A stretch of DNA of 64,000 nucleotides from Streptomyces sp. NBC_01217. GTDB taxonomy: Bacteria > Actinomycetota > Actinomycetes > Streptomycetales > Streptomycetaceae. The translations under genes were made by a program, and so were the position numbers. Below the pieces are notes generated by a model. The model saw nothing but the letters and a program-made list of their open reading frames with translations. It made no database searches and had not been told where the DNA came from. The stretch is taken from the NCBI RefSeq assembly GCF_035994185.1, contig NZ_CP108538.1:2232001-2296000 (forward strand). The letters run 5' to 3'. Below, in pieces: positions 9,252-16,540 of the stretch. Numbering within the stretch: position 1 is the stretch's first letter; each line of letters starts with the position of its first letter.

Positions 9252-10262
9252 ATGTCACTGAATACGTCGGCCGGCGCACACCCCTACGCCCCCGCACTCT
9301 CCACCGAGGTACAGACGGCCCTCGCCACGCACCACCCCGTCGTGGCCCTGGAGTCGACGATCATCGCCCATGGTCTGCCACGCCCCCGCAATCTGCGGGT
9401 GGCTCAGGAACTCGAAGGGCTCGTACGGTCCGCGGGCGCCGTGCCCGCCACGATCGCCGTACTCGACGGAAGGGCCCACATCGGACTGGACAAGGACCAG
9501 CTGGAGCGGGTCGCCGCGGACCCGGCGATGCGGAAGCTGGGCCACCGGGACCTCGCACCGGCTCTGGCGACGGGCGCGAGCGGGGCGACGACCGTGTCCG
9601 CGACGGCGTTCCTGGCCGCGCACGCGGGCCTGCGCGTCTTCGCGACCGGCGGCCTCGGCGGCGTACACCGGGAATGGACCCGGACCCAGGACGAGTCCGC
9701 GGACCTCCGGCTCCTCGCGCGGACCGGCATCACGGTGGTGTGCGCGGGGGTGAAGTCGATCCTGGACGTCCCCGCCACGCTGCAGCGCCTGGAGACGCTC
9801 GGCGTCGGAGTGCTCGGTTACGGCACCGACCGCTTCCCCGGCTTCTATCTGAACAGCTCGGGCGAGCCGGTCGACTGGACGGTGCGGACGCCCGAGGAGG
9901 TCGCGGAGGTGATGCGCGCCCAGGACGCGCTCGGCGGTCCGGATTCCGCGCTGATCGTCGCCAATCCCGTATCCGTGGCGGACCAGCTGGATCCCGCACT
10001 CCACGACCGTGTGCTGACCGAGGCCCTCGCAGAATCCCGGGAGCGCGGCATCGTGGGCCAGGCCGTCACACCGTTTCTGCTGGACCGGCTGATGCGGGGA
10101 ACCGGGGGCGCTTCGCTGGAGGCCAATCTGGCGGCCGTACGCGGCAACGTGTCGCTCGCCGCACGGATCTCCGGCGCGTGGGCCGCCGCCGCACGGAACA
10201 CAGCAGCTCATCGGGGCACGAAGGACACGGCAGAGCGCCGCGACCCGGCGGCCGGCCGATGA
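9252..10262 (+). CDS. psuG: Pseudouridine-5'-phosphate glycosidase
   Basis: A 336-residue PsuG, which reversibly splits pseudouridine 5'-phosphate into uracil and ribose 5-phosphate, the C-C bond step of pseudouridine breakdown. Recognisable blocks are VVALESTIIAHGLPRP at the N-terminus, GHRDLAPALATGASGATTVS in the phosphate-binding region, FATGGLGGVHR and the late helix GQAVTPFLLDRL. I prefer ATG 9252 (AGGGA seven bases upstream) to the GTG two codons earlier, which would be too close to that site. Its stop overlaps the psuK start by four bases (ATGA), so the pair is translationally coupled. The 115 bp upstream holds a GC-rich hairpin but no promoter I can name. Confidence 0.95.
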   Translation: MSLNTSAGAHPYAPALSTEVQTALATHHPVVALESTIIAHGLPRPRNLRVAQELEGLVRSAGAVPATIAVLDGRAHIGLDKDQLERVAADPAMRKLGHRDLAPALATGASGATTVSATAFLAAHAGLRVFATGGLGGVHREWTRTQDESADLRLLARTGITVVCAGVKSILDVPATLQRLETLGVGVLGYGTDRFPGFYLNSSGEPVDWTVRTPEEVAEVMRAQDALGGPDSALIVANPVSVADQLDPALHDRVLTEALAESRERGIVGQAVTPFLLDRLMRGTGGASLEANLAAVRGNVSLAARISGAWAAAARNTAAHRGTKDTAERRDPAAGR

Positions 10263-11176
10263 CCGACGGCGGCCTTCTCGTCGTCGGCGACGTGGTCACC
10301 GATGTGATGGCCCGGCACGGGACGGCGCTGATCCACGGCACGGACACCTCGGCCCGGATCCGCACCCTGCCCGGCGGCGCGGGCGCCAACGTCGCGTGCT
10401 GGGCGGCGCGTTCGGGCTGTCGCGACGTACGGCTGCTGGCCCGGGTCGGCGCCGACAGCGCGGCCTGGCACCGGGACGCGCTGCAACGGGCAGGGGTACG
10501 TTGCCTGCTGGCCGTGGACGACGACGTACCGACCGCCACCGTCGTCGCCCTCGTCGATTCCGCCGCCGAGCGCACCTTCCTCACCGACAGCGGCGCCGTG
10601 CTCCGCCTCTCCCCCGGCGACTGGTCGCCGTCGATGCTCGACAAGATCGCCCATCTCCATCTCTCCGGATACCTGCTCTTCGCCGCGACGAGCCGGGAGA
10701 CGGCCCTGCTCGCCCTGCGGGAGGCCCGGCGGCGGCAGGTCACGGTGAGCGTCGACCCGGCTTCGGCCGGGTTCCTCGCCGAGCTGGGCGTCGACCGGTT
10801 CCTGACAGCAGTGGAGGGCACGGATCTGCTGCTGCCCAATGCGGACGAGGCCCGGCTGCTCACCGGACTGCCCGAACCGGCCGACGCCGCAGCCAAGTTG
10901 AGCCTTCAGGTGCCCCGGGTGGTCGTCACGCTCGGCGAGGGCGGCGCCCTGCTGGCCGTCGCGGGCGCGGTCACCCGGCACATCCCGGCGGTCGAGGTGC
11001 GGGGTGCGGTGGACTCGACGGGCGCGGGCGACGCGTTCACCGGCGGCTTTCTCGCGGCGCTCCTGTCGGGGGCGGACGATGCATCGGCCGCCGAGGCGGG
11101 CTGCCGATCGGGGGCGGAGGCGGTCACCACCGTGGGAGGCCGCCCCGGCCCACCGGGCCGGGGCGGCGGCCCCTGA
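10259..11176 (+). CDS. psuK: PfkB-family carbohydrate kinase, probable pseudouridine kinase
   Basis: A 305-residue ribokinase-fold kinase. The N-terminal glycine-rich signature RTLPGGAGANVACWAARSG and the catalytic C-terminal block VDSTGAGDAFTGGFLAALL (with the catalytic Asp) are both intact. Because it is coupled by an ATGA overlap to psuG, pseudouridine is the likely substrate: PsuK phosphorylates it and PsuG then cleaves the product to uracil and ribose 5-phosphate. Sequence alone would also allow an adenosine or sugar kinase, so the assignment depends on context. The C-terminus ends in a Gly/Pro-rich tail. Confidence 0.88.
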   Translation: MTDGGLLVVGDVVTDVMARHGTALIHGTDTSARIRTLPGGAGANVACWAARSGCRDVRLLARVGADSAAWHRDALQRAGVRCLLAVDDDVPTATVVALVDSAAERTFLTDSGAVLRLSPGDWSPSMLDKIAHLHLSGYLLFAATSRETALLALREARRRQVTVSVDPASAGFLAELGVDRFLTAVEGTDLLLPNADEARLLTGLPEPADAAAKLSLQVPRVVVTLGEGGALLAVAGAVTRHIPAVEVRGAVDSTGAGDAFTGGFLAALLSGADDASAAEAGCRSGAEAVTTVGGRPGPPGRGGGP

Positions 11177-11216
11177 CCACGACGCCGGGGCGCAGCCCCG
11201 GCCCGCGATCACAACA

Positions 11217-11867
11217 TCAGGCCGCCGCCTCGCCCCACCCGGTCCAGGCCGGGTGCAGCGGATCGTCGGCCCGTACGACCGCATCCGCGCGGTCCCCGGG
11301 CGCCGCCTCCTCCTCGTACCGCGAAAAAGCGGGCAGGGTCCAGCGCTCGCCCTCCTCGGTACGCCGCCGCAGCGCACCCGGCGACAGCCGCAGATGGAGG
11401 CTCAGGTCGAACGGGAACCAGTGCCCCAGCAGCAACGGGCCGTGCACCACCAGCACACCGCCCTCGGGCAGGACCTGATACGGGCTCCGAGTCGCCCGGT
11501 CCGTCACCGGGTCCCAGAGATCGGGCAGCACCCGCCCGCTCCCGCCCGCCTCCAGCGGCCCGAAGACCTCGCGCCACAGCGCACCCGTGTCGAACCAGCT
11601 GTCGTAGTACGAGTCGGGGTCCTCCTTTCCGTACTCGTACCGGAGGCTCGCGGGCCGCAGGAACCCCTCGGTGGACACGACGAGCACCGCCCGCCCCCGG
11701 ACCCGCAGGGCCTGTGCGACTCGCCCGGCCAACTCCCCCGTACGGGCCGCCGGAGCACCGTCGACAGCGACCTTCAGCCAGGGGCCGGCGTCTCCCGGCG
11801 TCAGACCGTCGGCATGCGCGGCAAAGGCTTCGGCCAGCCGCTCCCAGGTGATCGCTTCAAATCGCAC
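11217..11867 (-). CDS. Uridine kinase-like protein with altered P-loop
   Basis: A 216-residue protein of the P-loop nucleoside kinase type often annotated as uridine kinase in Streptomyces. The fold is suggested by VAVDGAPAARTGELAGRVAQAL at residues 32-53, by VLVVSTEGFLRP (substrate strand), the FDTGALWREVFGPL helix and VLVVHGPLLLGHWFPFD (second core strand). The Walker A loop is changed: where GKT/GKS is expected there is RTG, so the usual phosphate-binding lysine is missing. It may be inactive, use another site, or be a binding protein. ATG 11867 (MRFEAITWERL) fits the family start. It is convergent with psuK, 40 bp apart, which makes a pyrimidine link attractive but unproven. Confidence 0.75.
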   Translation of the reverse strand: MRFEAITWERLAEAFAAHADGLTPGDAGPWLKVAVDGAPAARTGELAGRVAQALRVRGRAVLVVSTEGFLRPASLRYEYGKEDPDSYYDSWFDTGALWREVFGPLEAGGSGRVLPDLWDPVTDRATRSPYQVLPEGGVLVVHGPLLLGHWFPFDLSLHLRLSPGALRRRTEEGERWTLPAFSRYEEEAAPGDRADAVVRADDPLHPAWTGWGEAAA

Positions 11868-11940
11868 TCACCCATCATCGCCCCGGCCGCCCGCCCCCGT
11901 ACGGGCCGTCCCACCGGCCGGATCCCTCCTCGCCGGCGCG

Positions 11941-12447
11941 CTACTTCTTCCCGTCGCAGTCCACCGCGTCGGCGTCGTCGGAGAGCGCACTGCCCCGGGG
12001 CAGCAGATAGGTCACCCAGAGCACGACGGGCTCGGTCCCCAGGTTGCGTCCGATGTGGCGGTGCCTGACCCCGGACGGCTCGATGAAGGAGGAGCCCGCG
12101 GGCGTCACCTCGACCGAGCAGTCGTCAAGGGTCCGCGTCAGCGTCCCGGACTTGACGACGGCGATCAGCTGACCGCTGTGGGTGTGCCAGCCGGTGGAGC
12201 CGCCCGGCTCGACGGTGATGGTCCGGAAGGTCACATCGGTGCGGCCGTTCGGCGTCTTCACCTTCAGCTTCCCCACCGATGTGCCCGTCGCGACCACCGT
12301 GCCGCTGACACCGCTGCCGGGTGTGGCGATGGCCGCCGACGGCACGAAGCCGAGCGCGGCCACGCAGCCGCCTATGACCAGGGCCTTGGCGAGACGCCCC
12401 TGCCGTATCCGCCGCTCCCGGCTCCCCTGTTGTCCGCCGAATCCCAT
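11941..12447 (-). CDS. Secreted cupin-domain protein
   Basis: A 168-residue protein with a basic N-terminus (GSRERRIRQGRLAKAL) and a hydrophobic segment ending ALGFVPSAAIA, a Sec-type signal with likely cleavage after the AIA-T region. The mature part is a cupin with the metal-ligand motif GWHTHSGQLIAVVKSG and the second block SSFIEPSGVRHRHIG, keeping the histidines expected for metal binding. ATG 12447 is chosen because GGAGGAG lies six to seven bases upstream; the open frame to 12552 is not a credible leader. Substrate unknown. It stands alone between the kinase-like gene and the HxlR regulator. Confidence 0.85.
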   Translation of the reverse strand: MGFGGQQGSRERRIRQGRLAKALVIGGCVAALGFVPSAAIATPGSGVSGTVVATGTSVGKLKVKTPNGRTDVTFRTITVEPGGSTGWHTHSGQLIAVVKSGTLTRTLDDCSVEVTPAGSSFIEPSGVRHRHIGRNLGTEPVVLWVTYLLPRGSALSDDADAVDCDGKK

Positions 12448-12548
12448 GTGCGACTCCTCCGCCTCAGCGTCCCGGTTGCGTCCCAGGCATCCCAAATGCC
12501 CCCACGCTACCCATGAGCCGATGCGCACAACCCTCCCGATCCAGTGGG

Positions 12549-13235
12549 TCACTCGCCGCGGAGTTCGGCGGCGAGCGGCCCGTCGCCCGACACCTCGATA
12601 CGCCCGTCCTCGACTGCCTCGGCGAGCGTCAACTCACCCTGCCCGAGCGCCAGACAGACCTCGACGTCGAGTGCAATACGGGCATCCGCGCGTGCGACGG
12701 GCCCCTCCCCGTACACAGCCGCACCGGCTGTCGTACCACCCGCGCGCACATGGAACTCGCCCTCGTCCAGATGGACTTCGACGACTCCCGCATGGGTCAG
12801 CCCGTCCAGCGCGCGCAGCAGCGGGAGCGCGAACCAGTGTGCCCGCACCGCGTCGGTGGGCCGCCGCTCGGTGAGCGCGGGCGCGCCCCACTCGGCGAGC
12901 GCGGCGAGCACGGGCAGCAGTCCGTGGCCGCGCTCCGTCAGTTCGTACACCGAGGCCGCGGCGGGCGGCGGGAGACGGCGGCGGGTGACCAGGCCGCTCT
13001 GCTCCATGTCCTTGAGCCGGGAGGCGAGGACGTCCGTACTGACGCCCGGCAGGTCGGCGTGGAGATCGGTGTAGCGGCGAGGACCCGCCAGCAGTTCGCG
13101 GACTATCAGCAGGGTCCACCGGTCGCCCACCGAATCGAGGGAGCGCGCGGTGGCGCAGAACTGGTCGTAACTCCGGCGGCGGACCGGGCGTGTTGCGGAC
13201 TGTTGCTGACGTGGCATGCGACGCAGTCTAGACAT
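12549..13235 (-). CDS. HxlR-family winged-helix regulator with C-terminal sterol-carrier-like domain
   Basis: A 228-residue regulator. Residues 20-115 are the HxlR winged helix (CATARSLDSVGDRWTLLIVR, then GPRRYTDLHADLPGVSTDVL and LVTRRRLPPPAAASVYELT). Residues 125-228 resemble the SCP2-like ligand-binding tail seen in some actinobacterial members. There is only one cysteine near the HxlR start (C27), so a thiol switch is possible but not demonstrated. The start may be ATG 13235 or ATG 13217. It is divergent from the aminotransferase gene, and two inverted repeats lie between the two genes, suggesting it controls both itself and the neighbour. Confidence 0.88.
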   Translation of the reverse strand: MSRLRRMPRQQQSATRPVRRRSYDQFCATARSLDSVGDRWTLLIVRELLAGPRRYTDLHADLPGVSTDVLASRLKDMEQSGLVTRRRLPPPAAASVYELTERGHGLLPVLAALAEWGAPALTERRPTDAVRAHWFALPLLRALDGLTHAGVVEVHLDEGEFHVRAGGTTAGAAVYGEGPVARADARIALDVEVCLALGQGELTLAEAVEDGRIEVSGDGPLAAELRGE

Positions 13236-13239
13236 GTTG

Positions 13240-13274
13240 TTGGACTTTCCAAGCCCGAGCTTGGTAAAACCAAG
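13240..13274. promoter_or_regulatory. Twin inverted repeat, probable HxlR operator
   Basis: Two inverted repeats of the form CTTGG-N5-CCAA lie in the 68-bp gap between the HxlR gene and the aminotransferase gene. The first (13240-13253) reads TTGGACTTTCCAAG; the second (13260-13274) reads CTTGGTAAAACCAAG. Their centres are about 20-21 bp apart, two helical turns, as expected for two dimers on one DNA face. Binding by the adjacent HxlR protein is inferred. Confidence 0.65.
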
Positions 13275-13303
13275 TATCGCAATCGGGTCGGGGAGGCCAC
13301 CGC

Positions 13304-14515
13304 ATGGAGTTCAGGCAGTCCAGCAAGCTCGACGAGGTCTGTTACGAGATCCGGGGCCCGGTCATCGAGCACGCCAACGCCCTGGAGGAGGCGGGTCACA
13401 GCGTGCTCCGGCTCAACACGGGCAACCCCGCGCTCTTCGGCTTCGAGGCGCCGGAGGAGATCGTCCAGGACATGATCCGGATGCTTCCGCAGGCCCACGG
13501 CTACACCGATTCGCGAGGCATCCTGTCCGCGCGCCGCGCGGTGGCGCAGCGCTACCAGGCGATGGGGCTGACGGATGTCGGCGTCGATGACATCTTCCTC
13601 GGCAACGGCGTGTCCGAGCTGATCTCCATGGCCGTCCAGGCGCTGCTGGAGGACGGTGACGAGGTGCTCATCCCGTCCCCCGACTATCCGCTGTGGACCG
13701 CGGTGGTGACGCTCGCGGGCGGCAGGGCCGTGCACTACACCTGCGACGAGGCCTCGGACTGGAACCCGGACCTCGCCGACATGGCGTCGAAGATCACCGA
13801 CCGCACCAAGGCCGTCGTGATCATCAACCCGAACAACCCGACCGGCGCCGTCTATCCGCGCGAGGTCCTCGAAGGCATCCTCGATCTGGCGCGCAGGCAC
13901 GGCCTGCTGGTGTTCGCCGACGAGATCTACGACCAGATCCTCTACGACGACGCCGAGCACCACAGCGTGGCGTCCCTCGCCCCCGACCTGTTCTGCCTCA
14001 CCTTCAGCGGCCTGTCGAAGACGTACCGCGTGGCGGGCTTCCGCTCCGGCTGGATGGTGATCTCCGGCCCGCAGCAGCACGCCCGTAACTATCTGGAGGG
14101 GCTGACCACGCTCGCCTCCATGCGCCTGTGCCCCAACGCGCCCGCGCAGTACGCCATTCAGGCGGCGCTCGGCGGCCGGCAGTCGATCCGGGAACTGGTC
14201 GTGCCCGGCGGCAGGCTGTACGAGCAGCGCAACCGTGCCTGGGAGAAGCTGAACGAGATCCCGGGGGTGTCGTGCGTGAAGCCGAAGGGCGCGCTGTACG
14301 CGTTCCCGCGCATCGACCCGAAGGTGCACCGGATCGTCGACGACGAGAAGTTCGTCCTGGATCTGCTGCTGCGGGAGAAGATCCAGGTCGTGCAGGGCAG
14401 CGGCTTCAACTGGCCGCGTCCCGACCACTTCCGGATCCTGACGCTCCCGTACGCTGACGATCTCGACGCGGCGATCAGCCGCATCGGCCGCTTCCTGACC
14501 GGATACCGCCAGTGA
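13304..14515 (+). CDS. PLP-dependent aminotransferase (AlaA/AlaC-like)
   Basis: A 403-residue class I aminotransferase. The PLP lysine is in CLTFSGLSKTYRVAGFRSGW, the cofactor-contacting VIINPNNPTGAVYP and FADEIYDQILYDD are intact, and the substrate-carboxylate arginine lies in the C-terminal FRILTLPYADD segment. The overall sequence is closest to the bacterial alanine-synthesising aminotransferases AlaA/AlaC (pyruvate plus glutamate), although other neutral amino acids are possible. ATG 13304 has GGGGAGG eight bases upstream. The start lies 30 bp from the second inverted repeat, so the divergent HxlR protein probably controls it. The C39-like gene follows after four bases, suggesting one transcript. 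Confidence 0.9.
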   Translation: MEFRQSSKLDEVCYEIRGPVIEHANALEEAGHSVLRLNTGNPALFGFEAPEEIVQDMIRMLPQAHGYTDSRGILSARRAVAQRYQAMGLTDVGVDDIFLGNGVSELISMAVQALLEDGDEVLIPSPDYPLWTAVVTLAGGRAVHYTCDEASDWNPDLADMASKITDRTKAVVIINPNNPTGAVYPREVLEGILDLARRHGLLVFADEIYDQILYDDAEHHSVASLAPDLFCLTFSGLSKTYRVAGFRSGWMVISGPQQHARNYLEGLTTLASMRLCPNAPAQYAIQAALGGRQSIRELVVPGGRLYEQRNRAWEKLNEIPGVSCVKPKGALYAFPRIDPKVHRIVDDEKFVLDLLLREKIQVVQGSGFNWPRPDHFRILTLPYADDLDAAISRIGRFLTGYRQ

Positions 14516-14519
14516 TCGG

Positions 14520-15146
14520 ATGCCTTTGGTGACCTGCCCCGCCTGCCGCGTTCCCGTTCACACCCAGTTCGCCTCGTTCGAGCTCGTCGGCCCGATCGTG
14601 GAGGGCGGACTCGATCCGGCCACCGACCCGGCCTGGGCGGATTCGGGGGCGGAGTCACCGGCCGAGTACGCGCGCTGGTCAGGTCATCTGTGCGGTATGA
14701 CCTGCCTGCGCATGGCGCTCGGCCCCGGGGCCCCGCCCCTGTTCACGCTGCGCGACGGGGCGCTCAAGTACGGCGCGTACACGCAGGACTCGGGCGGGGT
14801 GATCCGCGGCCTGATCTACGCTCCCTTCGCGGAGTACGTACGCGAGGTCCACGGCCTGGACGCCACGGTCCACCCCCGGCTCACGTCGCGGGAGATCCTC
14901 GGCCTGCTGGACGGCGGCCGGACGGTCATGGCCTCGGTGCACTACGGCATCCGCCATCCGCAGCGACCCGCCCCGGGGCGCGGCGGGCACCTGGTGCTGC
15001 TGACGTCCCGCACCGGCGACGGCACCGGCGTCCACTTCCACAACCCGTCCGGCACGACACCCGGAACGCGCGCCGCGGATCTTCCCCTCGCCGACTTCGA
15101 GCGCTTCTTCGCGGGACGCGGGGTGTCACTGCCCGCGGGTACGTGA
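14520..15146 (+). CDS. C39-like papain-fold protein
   Basis: A 208-residue protein starting four bases after the aminotransferase stop. The segment SGHLCGMTCLRMAL carries a cysteine in the position of the catalytic nucleophile of C39-like peptidases, RGGHLVLLTS supplies the histidine and VHFHNPSG an Asn/Asp-type third residue, so the triad may be complete. Two cysteines in TCPACRVPVH at the N-terminus could bind a metal. There is no signal peptide or ABC transporter domain, so it is a stand-alone cytoplasmic member and not a bacteriocin exporter. Its substrate and its link to the aminotransferase are unknown. Confidence 0.75.
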   Translation: MPLVTCPACRVPVHTQFASFELVGPIVEGGLDPATDPAWADSGAESPAEYARWSGHLCGMTCLRMALGPGAPPLFTLRDGALKYGAYTQDSGGVIRGLIYAPFAEYVREVHGLDATVHPRLTSREILGLLDGGRTVMASVHYGIRHPQRPAPGRGGHLVLLTSRTGDGTGVHFHNPSGTTPGTRAADLPLADFERFFAGRGVSLPAGT

Positions 15147-15282
15147 CAGGCCGCACCGGAAAACGGGAGCGGGCCCGGGGGCGTAGCCGGCCCCCGAGCC
15201 CTGTAGATGCCACCCATTCGGCACGCCGACACTTTTAAGGGTCCGTGTCAGGTTTATGTCGTCGCGTCCTGCCTTTAGACGA

Positions 15283-15303
15283 CCGCAGATCGAAGCTCTG
15301 CGG
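15283..15303. other. Inverted repeat, 7-bp stem with 7-base loop
   Basis: CCGCAGA, seven-base loop, TCTGCGG. On the minus strand it follows directly after the T-arm of the second tRNA-like segment and could be a transcript end. There is no U-run. Confidence 0.5.
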
Positions 15304-15437
15304 GCCGGAGTCGAACCGGCATCTCGACGCCCATGGGCACGGGCCCGATTGATTCGGCGATCGGTGGCGAATGCTGAGTCTGGAGCAAGAGTCTGAGATT
15401 GATCGCGGTCTGCCTCTGCCAGTTGGGCCACCCCGGC
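15296..15437 (-). other. tRNA-like segment, not a complete tRNA
   Basis: The 5' part (GCCGGGGTGGCCC then AACTGGCAGAGGCA) reads as an acceptor strand plus a normal D-arm, and 15304-15320 is a perfect T-arm (GCCGG, loop TTCGACT, CCGGC). The intervening 80 or so bases give no anticodon arm, and the 3' strand CCGCAGA does not pair with the 5' GCCGGGG. It may be a decayed tRNA, a fusion of two halves, or unrelated RNA; function is not claimed. Confidence 0.35.
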
Positions 15438-15463
15438 CCGTCCGAGTGCGGGAACGCACCGAA

Positions 15464-15549
15464 TGCCGGGGGGAGGACTCGAACCTCCACCGGAACCGCG
15501 TCGTCACGACAAGCTTCAGTTTCAGCTTGCGCTCCTCGCGCACCCCGGC
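15464..15549 (-). other. tRNA-like element, 86 bases, aberrant D and anticodon arms
   Basis: A perfect 7-bp acceptor stem (GCCGGGG with CCCCGGC, then A) and a perfect T-arm (GGAGG, loop TTCGAGT, CCTCC, at 15472-15488) enclose a 5-base D-loop, a 5-bp stem AAGCT/AGCTT with an 8-base loop and a GTCG-TGA-CGAC arm. The length fits a class II tRNA but the D-loop lacks GG and the anticodon loop is one base too long. Its 5' strand is also one arm of the neighbouring hairpin. Probably a pseudo-tRNA or tRNA-mimic. Confidence 0.4.
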
Positions 15550-15567
15550 CGTAATGGACGGCCGGGG
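15543..15567. terminator. Hairpin after the 15581-16312 gene
   Basis: CCCCGGCC, nine-base loop, GGCCGGGG, located 14 bases beyond the stop of the minus-strand gene. The 8-bp GC stem without a U-run is typical of Streptomyces terminators. Confidence 0.7.
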
Positions 15568-15580
15568 AATCCATGGTCGG

Positions 15581-16312
15581 CTACCCGAAGAGGTAGCCGA
15601 ATACCGCATCACCCACCCGCTGGTCGGTGACATCCACGCCGTTGGCCTCCTCGCGGGCGAACTTCACGGCCTGCTGAAGCTTCTCCACCCGGTCCAGCAG
15701 TTCATTGACCCGCCGGGCGGGGAGGGCCCCGGAGAACTTCACGGTCGTCCAGTACCCGATCGGGATGTCCTCGTAGTACACCTCGACCTGTGCCGGGTGC
15801 TTCTCGGTGGCCTCCGCCTTCACATGGTTGCGAGGCACCTTCTTCGTACGAAGGGTCCTCACCGGCTCGGTCTTCCAGGAGTCCGTCGACGGGTCCTGGG
15901 ACCAGGCCTCGGAGGCATCGAGCACCGGAAGCTTGCGGACAAAGGTATTGATGTCCGTCAACTGCTTCTCCAGGAAGAGCAGATACGACACCGGCACCTC
16001 GCTCACGAGCACACGACCTTCGACCTTCACGTCCGCGCGGGCCGAACAGTTCGCCCAGTCCTTCGTGGCGGTCACATCGAAGAGCCGGGTCAGGGTCGTC
16101 GCGGTCTCCCGCAGCACGTCCTCGGCCTTGATCTGCACCAGGGTCGACTCGGGCGGCAGCTGCTCACCCTCCTCGTCCTTCGGCTGATACGTCCGGGAGA
16201 TCCCGGCCAGCAGGCCGGTCTTCTGGAGGCCGTGATGCGCCGCCGTCAGGTCCTGGTGAGCCTTGGACTTGACGCCCTTCTCCACTGCGATGATCTGATT
16301 GAGTTTCGCCAC
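15581..16312 (-). CDS. Conserved actinobacterial protein of unknown function
   Basis: A 243-residue soluble protein I cannot place in a characterised family. It starts VAKLNQIIAVEKGVKSKAHQ, is rich in Lys/Glu/Asp, has a Lys/Arg-rich middle (RTLRTKKVPRNHVKAEA) and a helical C-terminal part (RRVNELLDRVEKLQQAVKFA) ending GDAVFGYLFG. No signal peptide, membrane helix or catalytic motif is evident. The GTG at 16312 is preceded by TAGCTT at a distance of seven bases and by no Shine-Dalgarno, so the message may be leaderless; upstream codons in the same frame are low-complexity and not credible. A hairpin follows the stop. It is divergent from the DUF3574 gene and next to the tRNA-like region. Confidence 0.75.
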   Translation of the reverse strand: MAKLNQIIAVEKGVKSKAHQDLTAAHHGLQKTGLLAGISRTYQPKDEEGEQLPPESTLVQIKAEDVLRETATTLTRLFDVTATKDWANCSARADVKVEGRVLVSEVPVSYLLFLEKQLTDINTFVRKLPVLDASEAWSQDPSTDSWKTEPVRTLRTKKVPRNHVKAEATEKHPAQVEVYYEDIPIGYWTTVKFSGALPARRVNELLDRVEKLQQAVKFAREEANGVDVTDQRVGDAVFGYLFG

Positions 16313-16540
16313 ATCGAGGAAGCTAGCAGCGCCGAGTCGCCCGGAACCAGGGGTTTTCGCGGCGCCGGCCGCACCGGGCGCCGCGGTTTCGGGCGGGCGC
16401 GTAGGCCGACCCGTACGGGTGGTTACCGGCGGGTGCGTCCATGTCCTGCCGGCCTCCGGCCGGGGCCGCTTGCCACAGTGGGCCGCGCGCATTCGCGCCG
16501 CAGACCCCGCCCGTGCACGCTCCGAACGAAGGTCCCCGCC

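Larger units (their letters stand above)
15147..15580. other. Gene-poor region with hairpins and tRNA-like fragments
   Basis: No convincing protein gene is present; reading frames crossing it give Arg/Pro-rich peptides of the kind produced by translating structured RNA. It holds, from right to left on the minus strand, a terminator-like hairpin (15543-15567), a tRNA-like element (15464-15549), a small hairpin GTGCGTTCCCGCAC (15446-15459), a second tRNA-like segment (15296-15437) and a 7-bp stem hairpin (15283-15303). Confidence 0.6.

Noticed and set aside
15126..15431. Minus-strand frame of 101 residues across the tRNA-like region
   Set aside because: The translation (AQLAEADRDQSQT and the like) is typical of reading through structured RNA, and it overlaps the end of the C39-like gene.
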